From Alphaproteobacteria bacterium UBA7314 (lineage in GTDB: Bacteria > Pseudomonadota > Alphaproteobacteria > MPNO01 > UBA830), in contig DKQG01000034.1 in NCBI GenBank assembly GCA_002471575.1, positions 102,571-166,570 of the forward strand: DNA of 64,000 nucleotides, read 5' to 3'. A program made the translations under genes and the position numbers. Under the pieces are notes generated by a model. It was given only the letters and a program-made list of their open reading frames with translations. It had not been told where the DNA came from and ran no database searches. Positions 31,887 through 40,559 of this stretch are shown here, one piece after another. Every line of letters begins with the position of its first letter. Within the stretch, counting starts at the first letter, position 1.

Positions 31887-33878
31887 ATGACGCGGTTTTC
31901 CCGGGAGGATGGAAAGATCGATACCAACCTGATTGAAGGCGTCGCTGCGTCCGCTTTCGCGACCGATATCGACGGTGCCGGAGACGTACTGGCTGAGCTA
32001 TTCCCCGGCATCGCGCCGGAAGAGGCGGCGCACCGGATCGATGATCTGCGTAGACAACAGACGGCGGGTCTTGGGAGCGTGCCGGCGCCATCCGACCGTT
32101 TGGCGTCCCTGCGGGCAGAACTCGCGGGAAAGAATCTGAAGGGATTTCTCGTACCGCTGTCGGACGAACATCAGGGGGAATTTATCGCCGCCCGGTCGCA
32201 GCGTCTGGCGTGGCTGACAGGCTTTGGCGGCTCGGCCGGCATGGCGATTGTACTGATGGACAGGGCTGCGATCTTCGTCGATGGTCGGTACACGCTTCAG
32301 GTGCGAGACCAAGTCGACACCGTGTCGTTCGTTCCGGAACACCTTACCCAGTCGCCGCCCGACAAATGGTTGCTGGCGAATGTGCCGAAGGGCGGAAAAA
32401 TCGGTTTCGATCCTTGGGTACATACGCCGGAAGGAATCGACAGCCTGCGCCTTGCTTGCAAGGCGGTGGGGGCTGAGTTGGTGCCTGTAGATGCCAATCC
32501 GGTCGACGCCGTCTGGCTGGACCAGCCGCCGCCGCCGTTGGGGCCTATAATGGTCTACCCGGAAGAGTTCGCCGGTAAGGGTTCGGCGGATAAATCACGT
32601 CAGATTGCCGATGTGCTGACGGCAAGCGGTGCCGACGCCGCAATCCTCAGTGCCCCAGACTCCATAGCCTGGTTCCTGAATATCAGGGGGTCCGATGTCG
32701 CCAATACACCTCTGGCGCTCTCTTACGCGATTGTTCACCGGACCGAGAAAGTCGACTGGTATGTTGACCGTCGAAAAATTCTGACCGCAACACGGAAAGA
32801 TCTGAGTACTGCCGTTGCCGTGCGCGATCCGGCGGAGTTCTTGGCGGGGCTGGCGGCATTGGGCAAAGCCGGCAAAACCGTCCGCGTCGATACTGCGACA
32901 ATAGCGGAGGCCGTGCGCATTCAGCTTTCGGAAGCGGGAGCTAACATCGTCTCTGCCAGCGATCCCTGCACGCTACCCAAAGCGAAAAAGAACCCGGCCG
33001 AGATTGACGGAACGCGCAACGCGCATATCCGCGACGGTGCTGCCTTGACGTCTTTTCTAGCCTGGCTGGCTGTGGAAGCCCCCAAAGGAGAATTAACAGA
33101 GATGTCGGCAGCCGAAAGTCTCCGCGCGTTCAGGACACCCGACGATCGATTCCGCGGGTTAAGCTTTGAGACTATCTCTGGCAGTGGACCCAACGGTGCG
33201 ATCGTGCATTACCGGGTAACACCAGAAACTGACCGCGGGTTGGCGCCGGGGGACGTATACCTTGTCGACTCCGGTGCCCAGTATCTGGACGGAACGACCG
33301 ATGTCACCCGGACCGTTTTTATCGAAGACGGCGATGGCGCGCCGTCTGAGGCGCGGGAGAGGTTTACACGGGTTCTGAAAGGTCATATCGCTGTCGCGAC
33401 CGCACGGTTTCCGGCAGGCACCCATGGCAGCCAGATCGACGCGCTGGCAAGACTGTCGCTATGGGAGGCGGGGCTGGATTACGATCACGGCACTGGCCAC
33501 GGCGTCGGCGTCCATCTTGGCGTTCACGAGGGACCGCAGCGAATCTCCAAGCTGGGCGGTGGAGTGCCCATGGAACCCGGCATGATCCTGTCGAACGAGC
33601 CCGGCTATTACAAGCAAGGCGCCTACGGCATCCGCATTGAAAACTTATTGGTCGTGAGAGAGGCCGGAAGTTCTCTAGCAGGCGAGGAGCGAAAGATGAT
33701 GGATTTCGAGACCATCACCTTAGCGCCCATCGACCGCGCGCTGATCGATGCGGATCTATTGAGCGAGCACGAACGCGACTGGCTGAACGCCTATCATGCG
33801 CGTGTGCGGGATACGCTGTCGCCCTTGTTAACGGACGAAGTGCAGGCGTGGCTGGAAGAGGCGACGGCAGAGGTGTAA
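31887..33878 (+). CDS. pepP: Aminopeptidase P family protein (Xaa-Pro aminopeptidase)
   Basis: This cytoplasmic M24-family metallopeptidase removes an N-terminal residue preceding proline. The three-part layout of the long form is present: two creatinase-like N-terminal domains (first at RLASLRAELAGKNLKGFLVP) and the C-terminal pita-bread catalytic domain. Metal ligands can be placed in VDSGAQYLDGTTDVTRT (two Asp), HGTGHGVGVHLGVHEG (His), SNEPGYY (Glu) and RIENLLVV (Glu). The ATG at 31887 gives 663 residues, with about 70 before the usual start of homology, so a later start is possible; no strong ribosome site marks either choice. The following 128 bases to the GST stop hold no gene. Confidence 0.9.
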   Translation: MTRFSREDGKIDTNLIEGVAASAFATDIDGAGDVLAELFPGIAPEEAAHRIDDLRRQQTAGLGSVPAPSDRLASLRAELAGKNLKGFLVPLSDEHQGEFIAARSQRLAWLTGFGGSAGMAIVLMDRAAIFVDGRYTLQVRDQVDTVSFVPEHLTQSPPDKWLLANVPKGGKIGFDPWVHTPEGIDSLRLACKAVGAELVPVDANPVDAVWLDQPPPPLGPIMVYPEEFAGKGSADKSRQIADVLTASGADAAILSAPDSIAWFLNIRGSDVANTPLALSYAIVHRTEKVDWYVDRRKILTATRKDLSTAVAVRDPAEFLAGLAALGKAGKTVRVDTATIAEAVRIQLSEAGANIVSASDPCTLPKAKKNPAEIDGTRNAHIRDGAALTSFLAWLAVEAPKGELTEMSAAESLRAFRTPDDRFRGLSFETISGSGPNGAIVHYRVTPETDRGLAPGDVYLVDSGAQYLDGTTDVTRTVFIEDGDGAPSEARERFTRVLKGHIAVATARFPAGTHGSQIDALARLSLWEAGLDYDHGTGHGVGVHLGVHEGPQRISKLGGGVPMEPGMILSNEPGYYKQGAYGIRIENLLVVREAGSSLAGEERKMMDFETITLAPIDRALIDADLLSEHERDWLNAYHARVRDTLSPLLTDEVQAWLEEATAEV

Positions 33879-34006
33879 CCGTATTCTCTTCTCCTCCGCG
33901 ATCTCCGCCCCGGTGACGCGCACAAACTGCGCGATCGCCGCGTTTTGGCTGATCAGAAAACCCCTAGGCATCTGCTACCCTTCCTAGTTTTTCGGGGTTA
34001 GGCCAC

Positions 34007-34672
34007 CTAGGGCTTCCAGTGCGGCGGGTAGGCGGTCTCGAAGCCCGGTAGGGCCCACATCCGCGTCTGCCAGGCGGCCAGCATAGGGTAATGCGCATCC
34101 AGCGGGGTGATGGCCAGATCGAGTGCAGCGGCATTTTCCTGGCTGGCGGCGCGAGTCAACTGCATCAGCACCGGAAACACGATCAGATCGGCCGCGCTGA
34201 CCTCCGTACCTGCTAGCCATTCTGAAGCTGACAAACGTTCGTTCAATACCACAAGTTCGTCGTGCACCTTGGTGGCGGCGCCGGCGATCTGGTCCTCGAA
34301 TTCCGCCACCTTGTTACGGAATAATGGCCGGGAAATATCGCCGACAGGCCCCCGGAAGTGCCCGTCGCATTCGCTGATCGTTTGCCAGACACGCGCGGTT
34401 TCCATCGGGGTCCTGCCGAACAATGGCGGATCCGGGTGGCTCGCATCGATGTAGGACAGGACGGCGAGGGTTTCTGTCACGACCGTGTCGTCGTCAACCA
34501 GCACGGGCACGTGTCCGCGCGGATTGATCTTGCGGTATGCGGGCGTTTTCTGATCGCCCGCCGAGTTGCTGAGACGGCGACGCGTGTAGCGCAGCCCCTT
34601 GACCGCCAGGGCGAGCATCACTGACCAGCAGGGCGGCGAGCCGGAGATGAAATAGAGTTCCCGTGCGGACAT
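34007..34672 (-). CDS. Glutathione S-transferase family protein
   Basis: This 221-residue protein has a thioredoxin-like N-terminal domain (ELYFISGSPPCWSVMLALAV with the active-site region, then GHVPVLVDDDTVVTETLAVL with the cis-Pro and the glutathione-binding Glu-Thr) and a helical C-terminal domain containing WLAGTEVSAADLIVFPVLM. It begins immediately after the ligA stop with no spacer, so it is the last gene of the bamD-recN-ligA transcript. It is a different lineage from the GST at 11270-11914. Its substrate is unknown. Confidence 0.88.
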   Translation of the reverse strand: MSARELYFISGSPPCWSVMLALAVKGLRYTRRRLSNSAGDQKTPAYRKINPRGHVPVLVDDDTVVTETLAVLSYIDASHPDPPLFGRTPMETARVWQTISECDGHFRGPVGDISRPLFRNKVAEFEDQIAGAATKVHDELVVLNERLSASEWLAGTEVSAADLIVFPVLMQLTRAASQENAAALDLAITPLDAHYPMLAAWQTRMWALPGFETAYPPHWKP

Positions 34673-36793
34673 TCAGGTGGCCCCGCCGATCATGTCCTGC
34701 CAGTTTTCTTCTGAAAGGACGGTAATGCCAAAATCGGCAGCTTTTTTCGCTTTTGATCCTGCGTCAGCACCCACAATGACGTAGTCAGTCTTTTTCGATA
34801 CCGATCCCGACACCTTAGCTCCGAGGGACTCGGCTTTCACCTTGGCTTCTGAGCGGGTCATGGTTTCTAGGGTGCCGGTGAAGACGACTGTTTTGCCGGT
34901 GAGGGTGGAATCGGTGGTCTCGGGCGGCGCCATGTCTTCTACATTCAGTTCGGCACCCAGATCGTCCAGCATGCGGCGGTTTTCGACGTTATCCGCATTG
35001 AAAAATCCCGCAAGCTCGTCTGCCACCGTCATGCCGATGGTGTCGATATTGCACAACTCGGCATAGGCGTCGCCAATCAGGTCGGGGTTTTTTCGTTCCT
35101 CAGCATTGTTGTTGCGTTCGAGGCTGACTTGTTCCATTGCCCTTCGCCAAGCGTCGTAGGATCCGTAGGTGCGCGCCAGCAGGCGGGCCGTGGTTTCACC
35201 CACCTGCCGAATGCCGAGCGCATAGATCAGTCGGTCGAGACCGATACTGCGCCGTTCCTCGATAGCGTCCAGCAGGTTGTCGACGGATTTGTCGCCCCAG
35301 CCTTCTCGGCCGCGCAGAACGCCAGCATGATCTCGCAGACGGAAGATGTCGCCCGGTCCATCAATCAGCCCGTCGTTCTCGAATGCTTCAATATGCTTGC
35401 CGCCCAATCCGTCGATATCCAACGCCTGACGGCTGACGAAATGTTTGAGGCGTTCCAGCCGCTGCGCCGGACAGATCAGCCCGGCGGTGCAGCGCCGCAC
35501 GGCCTCGCCCACTTCGCGCACCGCTAGGCTGTCGCATTCGGGGCAATGGTCCGGTATCTTGTAGGGTCGCGCGTCTTCTGGCCGCTTGTCGGCGATAACG
35601 TCCAGCACCTGCGGGATGACGTCCCCGGCCCGCTGAATCGTGACGGTGTCGCCAATGTGGATGTCTCTTTCGATTATATAGTCCTCGTTGTGTAGCGTCG
35701 CGTTGGAGACCACGACACCACCTACCGTGACGGGCTCCAGCCGTGCCACCGGTGTCAGGGCGCCGGTACGCCCAACTTGAATATCAATTTCCTTCAGGAC
35801 CGTTAGGGCTTTCTCCGCCGGGAATTTGTGAGCGATCGCCCAACGCGGTGCGCGACTGATGAAGCCGAGCCGGTTCTGCCAGTCGAGTCTGTCGACCTTA
35901 TAGACAACGCCGTCGATATCGTAGCCCAGCAACGCCCGTTTCGCGCCAATACCCGCATGCAGTGCCATGATGTCTTCCGGCGTGTCGCAGCGTCTGGTTT
36001 CCGGGTTGATGGGAAAGCCCCAGCTTTTGAGCCTCTGCAGAAAATCCCATTGATTATCTGCAGGAGGTTCGCTGATCTCGCCCCAGCTGTAGCCGAAAAA
36101 GCGCAACGGCCGTTGGGCCGTGATCGAGGGATCGAGCTGGCGGAGTGAACCCGCAGCCGCATTGCGCGGGTTTGCAAACACCTGTGCTTCCGAAGCTTTG
36201 CGTGTTTCGTTCAGTGCAGCGAAATCGACATGGCTCATATAGATCTCGCCGCGGATTTCCAGTACGGCGGGGAAATCGCTGGACAGTCTGTCAGGGATTT
36301 CTTCAATGGTCCTTGCATTGGTTGTCACGTTCTCGCCAACCCGTCCATCGCCCCGTGTTGCCGCCTGAACGAATTTCCCTTCTTCATAGCGCAGGGAAAT
36401 GGAGAGGCCATCGATTTTGGGTTCGCCAACGAGGGTGACCTGATCGTCTTCGGCAAGATTCAGAAACCGGCGGATGCGAGCAAAAAACTCACGGATGTCG
36501 TCTTCATCGAAGGCGTTTCCGAGCGATAGCATTGGAACGGCATGCTCGATTTTGCCAAAACCAGCCGCTGGAGCGGCACCGACCCATTTGCTGGGACTGT
36601 CTTCAAGAACGAGGTGGGGAAATGCCGTTTCCAGCACCTGGTTACGGCGACGCAGCGCATCGTATTCGGCGTCGGTGACCGTCGGGGCATCTTCCTGATA
36701 GTAGCGGGTGTCGTGGGCAGCGATTTCGATCGCCAACAGTTGCAATTCCGCGGCCACTTCGGGCTCGGTCAATTTCGAGATATCGGTCTTCAT
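34673..36793 (-). CDS. ligA: NAD-dependent DNA ligase LigA
   Basis: This 706-residue enzyme seals nicks using NAD. The domain order is complete: Ia NAD-binding (YYQEDAPTVTDAEYDALRR), adenylation domain with the AMP-accepting Lys126 in EPKIDGLSIS, OB fold (GRTGALTPVARLEPVTVGG), C4 zinc finger (CPEC...CTAGLICPAQ), helix-hairpin-helix repeats and a C-terminal BRCT domain (GKTVVFTGTLETMTRSEAK). It overlaps recN by four bases (ATGA) and directly abuts the GST gene. Confidence 0.97.
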   Translation of the reverse strand: MKTDISKLTEPEVAAELQLLAIEIAAHDTRYYQEDAPTVTDAEYDALRRRNQVLETAFPHLVLEDSPSKWVGAAPAAGFGKIEHAVPMLSLGNAFDEDDIREFFARIRRFLNLAEDDQVTLVGEPKIDGLSISLRYEEGKFVQAATRGDGRVGENVTTNARTIEEIPDRLSSDFPAVLEIRGEIYMSHVDFAALNETRKASEAQVFANPRNAAAGSLRQLDPSITAQRPLRFFGYSWGEISEPPADNQWDFLQRLKSWGFPINPETRRCDTPEDIMALHAGIGAKRALLGYDIDGVVYKVDRLDWQNRLGFISRAPRWAIAHKFPAEKALTVLKEIDIQVGRTGALTPVARLEPVTVGGVVVSNATLHNEDYIIERDIHIGDTVTIQRAGDVIPQVLDVIADKRPEDARPYKIPDHCPECDSLAVREVGEAVRRCTAGLICPAQRLERLKHFVSRQALDIDGLGGKHIEAFENDGLIDGPGDIFRLRDHAGVLRGREGWGDKSVDNLLDAIEERRSIGLDRLIYALGIRQVGETTARLLARTYGSYDAWRRAMEQVSLERNNNAEERKNPDLIGDAYAELCNIDTIGMTVADELAGFFNADNVENRRMLDDLGAELNVEDMAPPETTDSTLTGKTVVFTGTLETMTRSEAKVKAESLGAKVSGSVSKKTDYVIVGADAGSKAKKAADFGITVLSEENWQDMIGGAT

Positions 36794-38490
36794 TGTGCCA
36801 TTTCCGCAATCAGGCTGTCGGCGGCCGCACGGGCTTCTTCGGTGATTTTCGCGCCGGCCAGCATGCGGGCGATTTCCTCACGCCGTTCTTCATCGGACAA
36901 TTCCATCACAGCGGTGGTTGTATTACTGCCTTCCGTGGATACCGCGATCGATTTACTAACGTGAAAATGCTTGCTTCCGCGCGCGGCAACCTGGGGCGAG
37001 TGCGTAACGACCAGCACTTGCACACCTTCCGACAACCGTGATAGGCGTTCAGCAACCGAAGCTGCAGTCGCGCCGCCGACACCCGCATCGACCTCGTCAA
37101 ACACCAGCGTCGTGACCCGGTTGGAGGTAGACAGAGCCACTTTCAGGGCGAGCAGCAGCCGAGCTAGTTCTCCGCCAGATGCGACCTTGTTGATCGGGCC
37201 TGCAGGCTGTCCGGGGTTGGTAGAAACCTCGAATGTGACCCGGTCGATACCATGGCTCGACCAGCCGGTCCGAGCCAGTTCCTCGATACTCGGGACGAAC
37301 GATGCTTTTTCCAGGCGCAAATGGGGCAGTTCGGCGTTTATCGCCGACCCGAGTGCCTCCGCGGCGGAAACCCGGGCATTATGAAGTTCCTGCGCAATAG
37401 TATCGAAGCAAGCTTGCGCCTCTCGAGCTTCGGCCTCTAGGCGGGAAAGATCGCGGTCGGCGTCGTCGAGCCGTTCGAGCTTGGAGGCAAACCCGTCCCG
37501 CAGGGCGGCCAGAGAATCTACGTTGGTACCGTGTTTTCTCGCCAGCGCCCGTAAACCGAATAACCGTTCGTCGACCCGTTCCAGTTGCGCGGGGTCCTGA
37601 TCGGTTGACCGCAAGGCATCGATCAAAAGATCGGACGCTACAGCCGCCTCGTCACCTGTACGCTCCATCGCTTCCAGCGCAGGTTTGAGCATGCCGGAGG
37701 CCTGTTCGTTGGCGCGTTCTAGGGCTCTGAGCGATTTCGATAAGACTTGCTGAAACCCTTTGTTGCCCGACAGTATATCGAGAGAGTGGTTGATTGCGGC
37801 GGCAATCTTTTCCGCATTCATCATCAGAGATCGGGCCTCGGTCAGCGAAGCTTCTTCGCCTTCCTTTAGGTCGAATTCGTCTAGCTCCGCATGGACGTGA
37901 CGCAAGAAGTCGCCCTCAGCGGCTATCTTGTCGATTTCGTTGCGTGCTTCCGCCAATGCTTTTTCTGCCGATTTCAACTCTGACCATGATGTGACGGTTT
38001 TTTGAATAAGTCCTCCATGTCGGCCGAAGGCGTCCAGCGCGTCCCGATGGTTTGCCGGATCAAGTAGCCCGTGGCTGGCAAATTGTCCTTCGATCTCTAT
38101 CAGGGATTCGCCGATGTTCCGCAGGGTGCCGACGCTGATGGGTTGATCGTTGATATAGGCACGGCTGCGTCCGTCGGCAGTCACCGTACGTCGGAGTATT
38201 AGGGGGTCGCCGTCCATCGGCAGGTCGATATCGTGCTCTTCGAGCTTCCCGAGAACTGTATTTCCCGGGAGCAATTCGAAGGTTGCGGCAATGCTTGCCC
38301 TGTTCCCGCTCTCTATACCACCTCGAACCTGTGAAGCGTCGGCACGCGCGCCGATCGCCAGACTAAGCGCGTCCAGAAGGATGGATTTTCCAGCACCGGT
38401 TTCGCCGGTCAGAACGCATAGTCCGCTACTGAAGTCGATATCTAAGCTGTCGATCAGGACGAAATTCCGAATGGAAAGCGTCGCCAGCAT
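36790..38490 (-). CDS. recN: DNA repair protein RecN
   Basis: This 566-residue SMC-like ATPase works in double-strand break repair. Walker A GETGAGKSILLDAL lies at 29-42 after the family start MLATLSIRNFVLID, a coiled-coil region fills about 160-370, and the C-terminal half carries the signature VASGGELARLLLAL and the Walker B VFDEVDAGVGGATAA, followed by VTHSPQVAARG. It starts six bases after bamD and overlaps ligA by ATGA. I saw no LexA-type box directly upstream; expression probably comes from the bamD promoter. Confidence 0.95.
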   Translation of the reverse strand: MLATLSIRNFVLIDSLDIDFSSGLCVLTGETGAGKSILLDALSLAIGARADASQVRGGIESGNRASIAATFELLPGNTVLGKLEEHDIDLPMDGDPLILRRTVTADGRSRAYINDQPISVGTLRNIGESLIEIEGQFASHGLLDPANHRDALDAFGRHGGLIQKTVTSWSELKSAEKALAEARNEIDKIAAEGDFLRHVHAELDEFDLKEGEEASLTEARSLMMNAEKIAAAINHSLDILSGNKGFQQVLSKSLRALERANEQASGMLKPALEAMERTGDEAAVASDLLIDALRSTDQDPAQLERVDERLFGLRALARKHGTNVDSLAALRDGFASKLERLDDADRDLSRLEAEAREAQACFDTIAQELHNARVSAAEALGSAINAELPHLRLEKASFVPSIEELARTGWSSHGIDRVTFEVSTNPGQPAGPINKVASGGELARLLLALKVALSTSNRVTTLVFDEVDAGVGGATAASVAERLSRLSEGVQVLVVTHSPQVAARGSKHFHVSKSIAVSTEGSNTTTAVMELSDEERREEIARMLAGAKITEEARAAADSLIAEMAQ

Positions 38491-38496
38491 CGCGGC

Positions 38497-39309
38497 TTAA
38501 AACAACCAGTCCCATGTGCGGCCGAAGAGTCCCTTTTCTTCGACCTTTTCGCGCAGGTCTGATCCGGTGGCCACCGCGTAAGTATCTAGATACCAATCAC
38601 TGCCGGGATAATTGTGTCCCAGCACGGCGGCGACTTTTCGCGCCTCATCTATAACGCCAAGAGCGGTATAGGCTTCGACCAGGCGGTGCAAAGCTTCCGG
38701 AACGTGTGTGGTGGTCTGATAGTTATCTATCACCCGCCGGAACCTGTTGATCGCCGCTAAATAGTGCCCGCGTTCGTGATAGTAGCGGCCGATTTCCATC
38801 TGTTTGCTTGCAAGGTGGTCGCGAGCTAGATCGATTTTTAACTCGGCGTCACGGGCATATTTCGACTCCGGGAAGCGTCGAACGACTTCTGTGAGTGCGT
38901 CTAGTGCCTGTTCTGTTATCTTTTGGTCGCGCGCGACATCCGAGATACGTTCGTAAAATGATAACGCCTTCAGATAATAGGCATAGGGAATGTCCCTGTT
39001 GCCCGGATGCAGGCGGATATAGCGATCAAGGCCGATTATGGCTTCGTCGTATTCGTTGGCCTGATAGTTCGAGTAGGCGGCCATCAATTTGGCTTTGATC
39101 GCCCAGACCGAATAGGGGTGCTGTCGTTCGACTTCTTCGAATTTCCTGGCTGCATCCTTGAACTCTCGGGCTTCAAGCGAATTGACGGCCGTGTTGTATA
39201 AAAAATCCACCTTTCGCTCGACATATACCTCTTCGTCGATGCCGCAGGCAGCAACCACGAGACAGATCGCTGCCCCGATCGCTAAATGTCGTATACGGAT
39301 GATCGACAT
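38497..39309 (-). CDS. bamD: Outer-membrane assembly lipoprotein BamD
   Basis: This 270-residue lipoprotein is the essential partner of BamA in inserting beta-barrel proteins into the outer membrane. The lipobox VVAAC places the lipidated Cys at residue 22. TPR-like helical repeats fill the rest, with family segments YNTAVNSLEAREFKDAARKF, QHPYSVWAIKAKLMAAYSNY, PGNRDIPYAYYLKALSFYER and FPESKYARDAELKIDLARDH. It is the first gene after the lpxC terminator and probably heads the bamD-recN-ligA-gst transcript. Confidence 0.95.
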   Translation of the reverse strand: MSIIRIRHLAIGAAICLVVAACGIDEEVYVERKVDFLYNTAVNSLEAREFKDAARKFEEVERQHPYSVWAIKAKLMAAYSNYQANEYDEAIIGLDRYIRLHPGNRDIPYAYYLKALSFYERISDVARDQKITEQALDALTEVVRRFPESKYARDAELKIDLARDHLASKQMEIGRYYHERGHYLAAINRFRRVIDNYQTTTHVPEALHRLVEAYTALGVIDEARKVAAVLGHNYPGSDWYLDTYAVATGSDLREKVEEKGLFGRTWDWLF

Positions 39310-39392
39310 CCCTATTTCCTATATTCTCATCCAGCAGCGTTATACCATCATTGTTGCTATAAATGTAGTGAGGACGAATGGCTGTTGGTACG

Positions 39393-39416
39393 AAAAAAGG
39401 CGCCCGGAGGCGCCTT
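39393..39416 (-). terminator. Intrinsic terminator after lpxC
   Basis: On the minus strand, arms AAGGCGCC and GGCGCCTT form an 8-bp GC-rich stem with a 4-base loop, followed by a run of six T. It begins 24 bases past the lpxC stop and ends the long minus-strand dcw-ftsZ-lpxC transcription unit before bamD. Confidence 0.88.
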
Positions 39417-39439
39417 CATTCGATCAATTGGCCGTCAAT

Positions 39440-40420
39440 TCAGGCGACGGCAGCCGTTGCCTGCAAAGATCCGATTCCGCTGTTGCTCGGCTGCGCATCC
39501 ACGCGTTTCCAGGCGTCATCGTCCGCGAACAAAGCGCGCAGGAGCTCATTGTTCATGGCATGTCCCGACCGGCTGGCCTGAACGGCACCTATAACCGGGC
39601 CACCGGCAAGATACAGGTCGCCAACGCAATCCAAAATCTTGTGACGGACGAATTCGTCATCGTAGCGCAGGCCGTCCTTGTTGAGCACCTTGTCACCGCT
39701 GATGACGACTGCATTATCGAGAGAGCCGCCTAAAGCGAGACCTGCGTCGCGCAGGGCATCGACTTCGTGCTCGAATCCGAATGTCCGCGCACGGGATATA
39801 TCGGATTTGAAATTTTCGCCGGTGCGCTCAAATACGCGTTCTTGACAGTCAATCGCCGAAGAGCCGAAATCGATCTCGAAATCGAGGCTGAATTCGTCAG
39901 ACGGTGAAACCGTCATAGCACGGGTGCCATCATCCACCGTGACGGTTTTCAAAATCTTGATCGCGGTCCGTGCGGCTGACTGTTTGGCCAACCCGGCAGA
40001 TTCGATCAGGAAAACGAAAGGTGCCGCGCTGCCATCCATGATGGGAATTTCGGGGCCGTCGACCTCGATCAAAACATTGTCGATCTCGCAGCCCGCTAGC
40101 GCGGCCATCAGATGTTCAATCGTACTCACCGTTGCACCGTGATCATTGCCGACCGTGGTTGCGAGACGGGTATCGACAACGTTCTGCCAGTTGACGACGA
40201 TTTCGCGGGCGCCGTTGAACAGGTCAGTCCGGCATATACGAATGCCGAAATTTTCTTCTGCCGGTTTCAGCGTCATGGCGGTTTTGCAGCCCGAATGCAG
40301 AGCAATGCCCGTGCAGCCGATTTCGGTCTTCAATGTTTTTTGTTTAATCACACCAGCGATCTTTACTCTGTGGCCCCCTGAGACCTGCTTCTGCTGCGGG
40401 CATTCCGGCGACGGCATCAT
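39440..40420 (-). CDS. lpxC: UDP-3-O-acyl-N-acetylglucosamine deacetylase LpxC
   Basis: This 326-residue zinc enzyme performs the committed step of lipid A synthesis. Zinc-site motifs are TIEHLMAALAG (first His) and VRHKILDCVGDLYLAG (second His and Asp); the catalytic His lies in SRSGHAMNN. The N-terminal LKTEIGCTGIALHSG is the standard start of LpxC homology. About 30 extra residues precede it from the ATG at 40420, so an internal start is possible. It follows ftsZ by 139 bases, as in most proteobacteria, and is closed by a strong terminator. Confidence 0.96.
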   Translation of the reverse strand: MMPSPECPQQKQVSGGHRVKIAGVIKQKTLKTEIGCTGIALHSGCKTAMTLKPAEENFGIRICRTDLFNGAREIVVNWQNVVDTRLATTVGNDHGATVSTIEHLMAALAGCEIDNVLIEVDGPEIPIMDGSAAPFVFLIESAGLAKQSAARTAIKILKTVTVDDGTRAMTVSPSDEFSLDFEIDFGSSAIDCQERVFERTGENFKSDISRARTFGFEHEVDALRDAGLALGGSLDNAVVISGDKVLNKDGLRYDDEFVRHKILDCVGDLYLAGGPVIGAVQASRSGHAMNNELLRALFADDDAWKRVDAQPSNSGIGSLQATAAVA

Positions 40421-40559
40421 TGCCTGACGAGGCCGGATTTATCTTTAATAACCGCCGCAACAGATTTAAGTCCTCGGGAGATTTCTACCAAACACCCCCC
40501 GAGAAACTCAAATCAACAAATGTTACAGAATGTTACGGACTCTGCAGGGTTGATGCCAG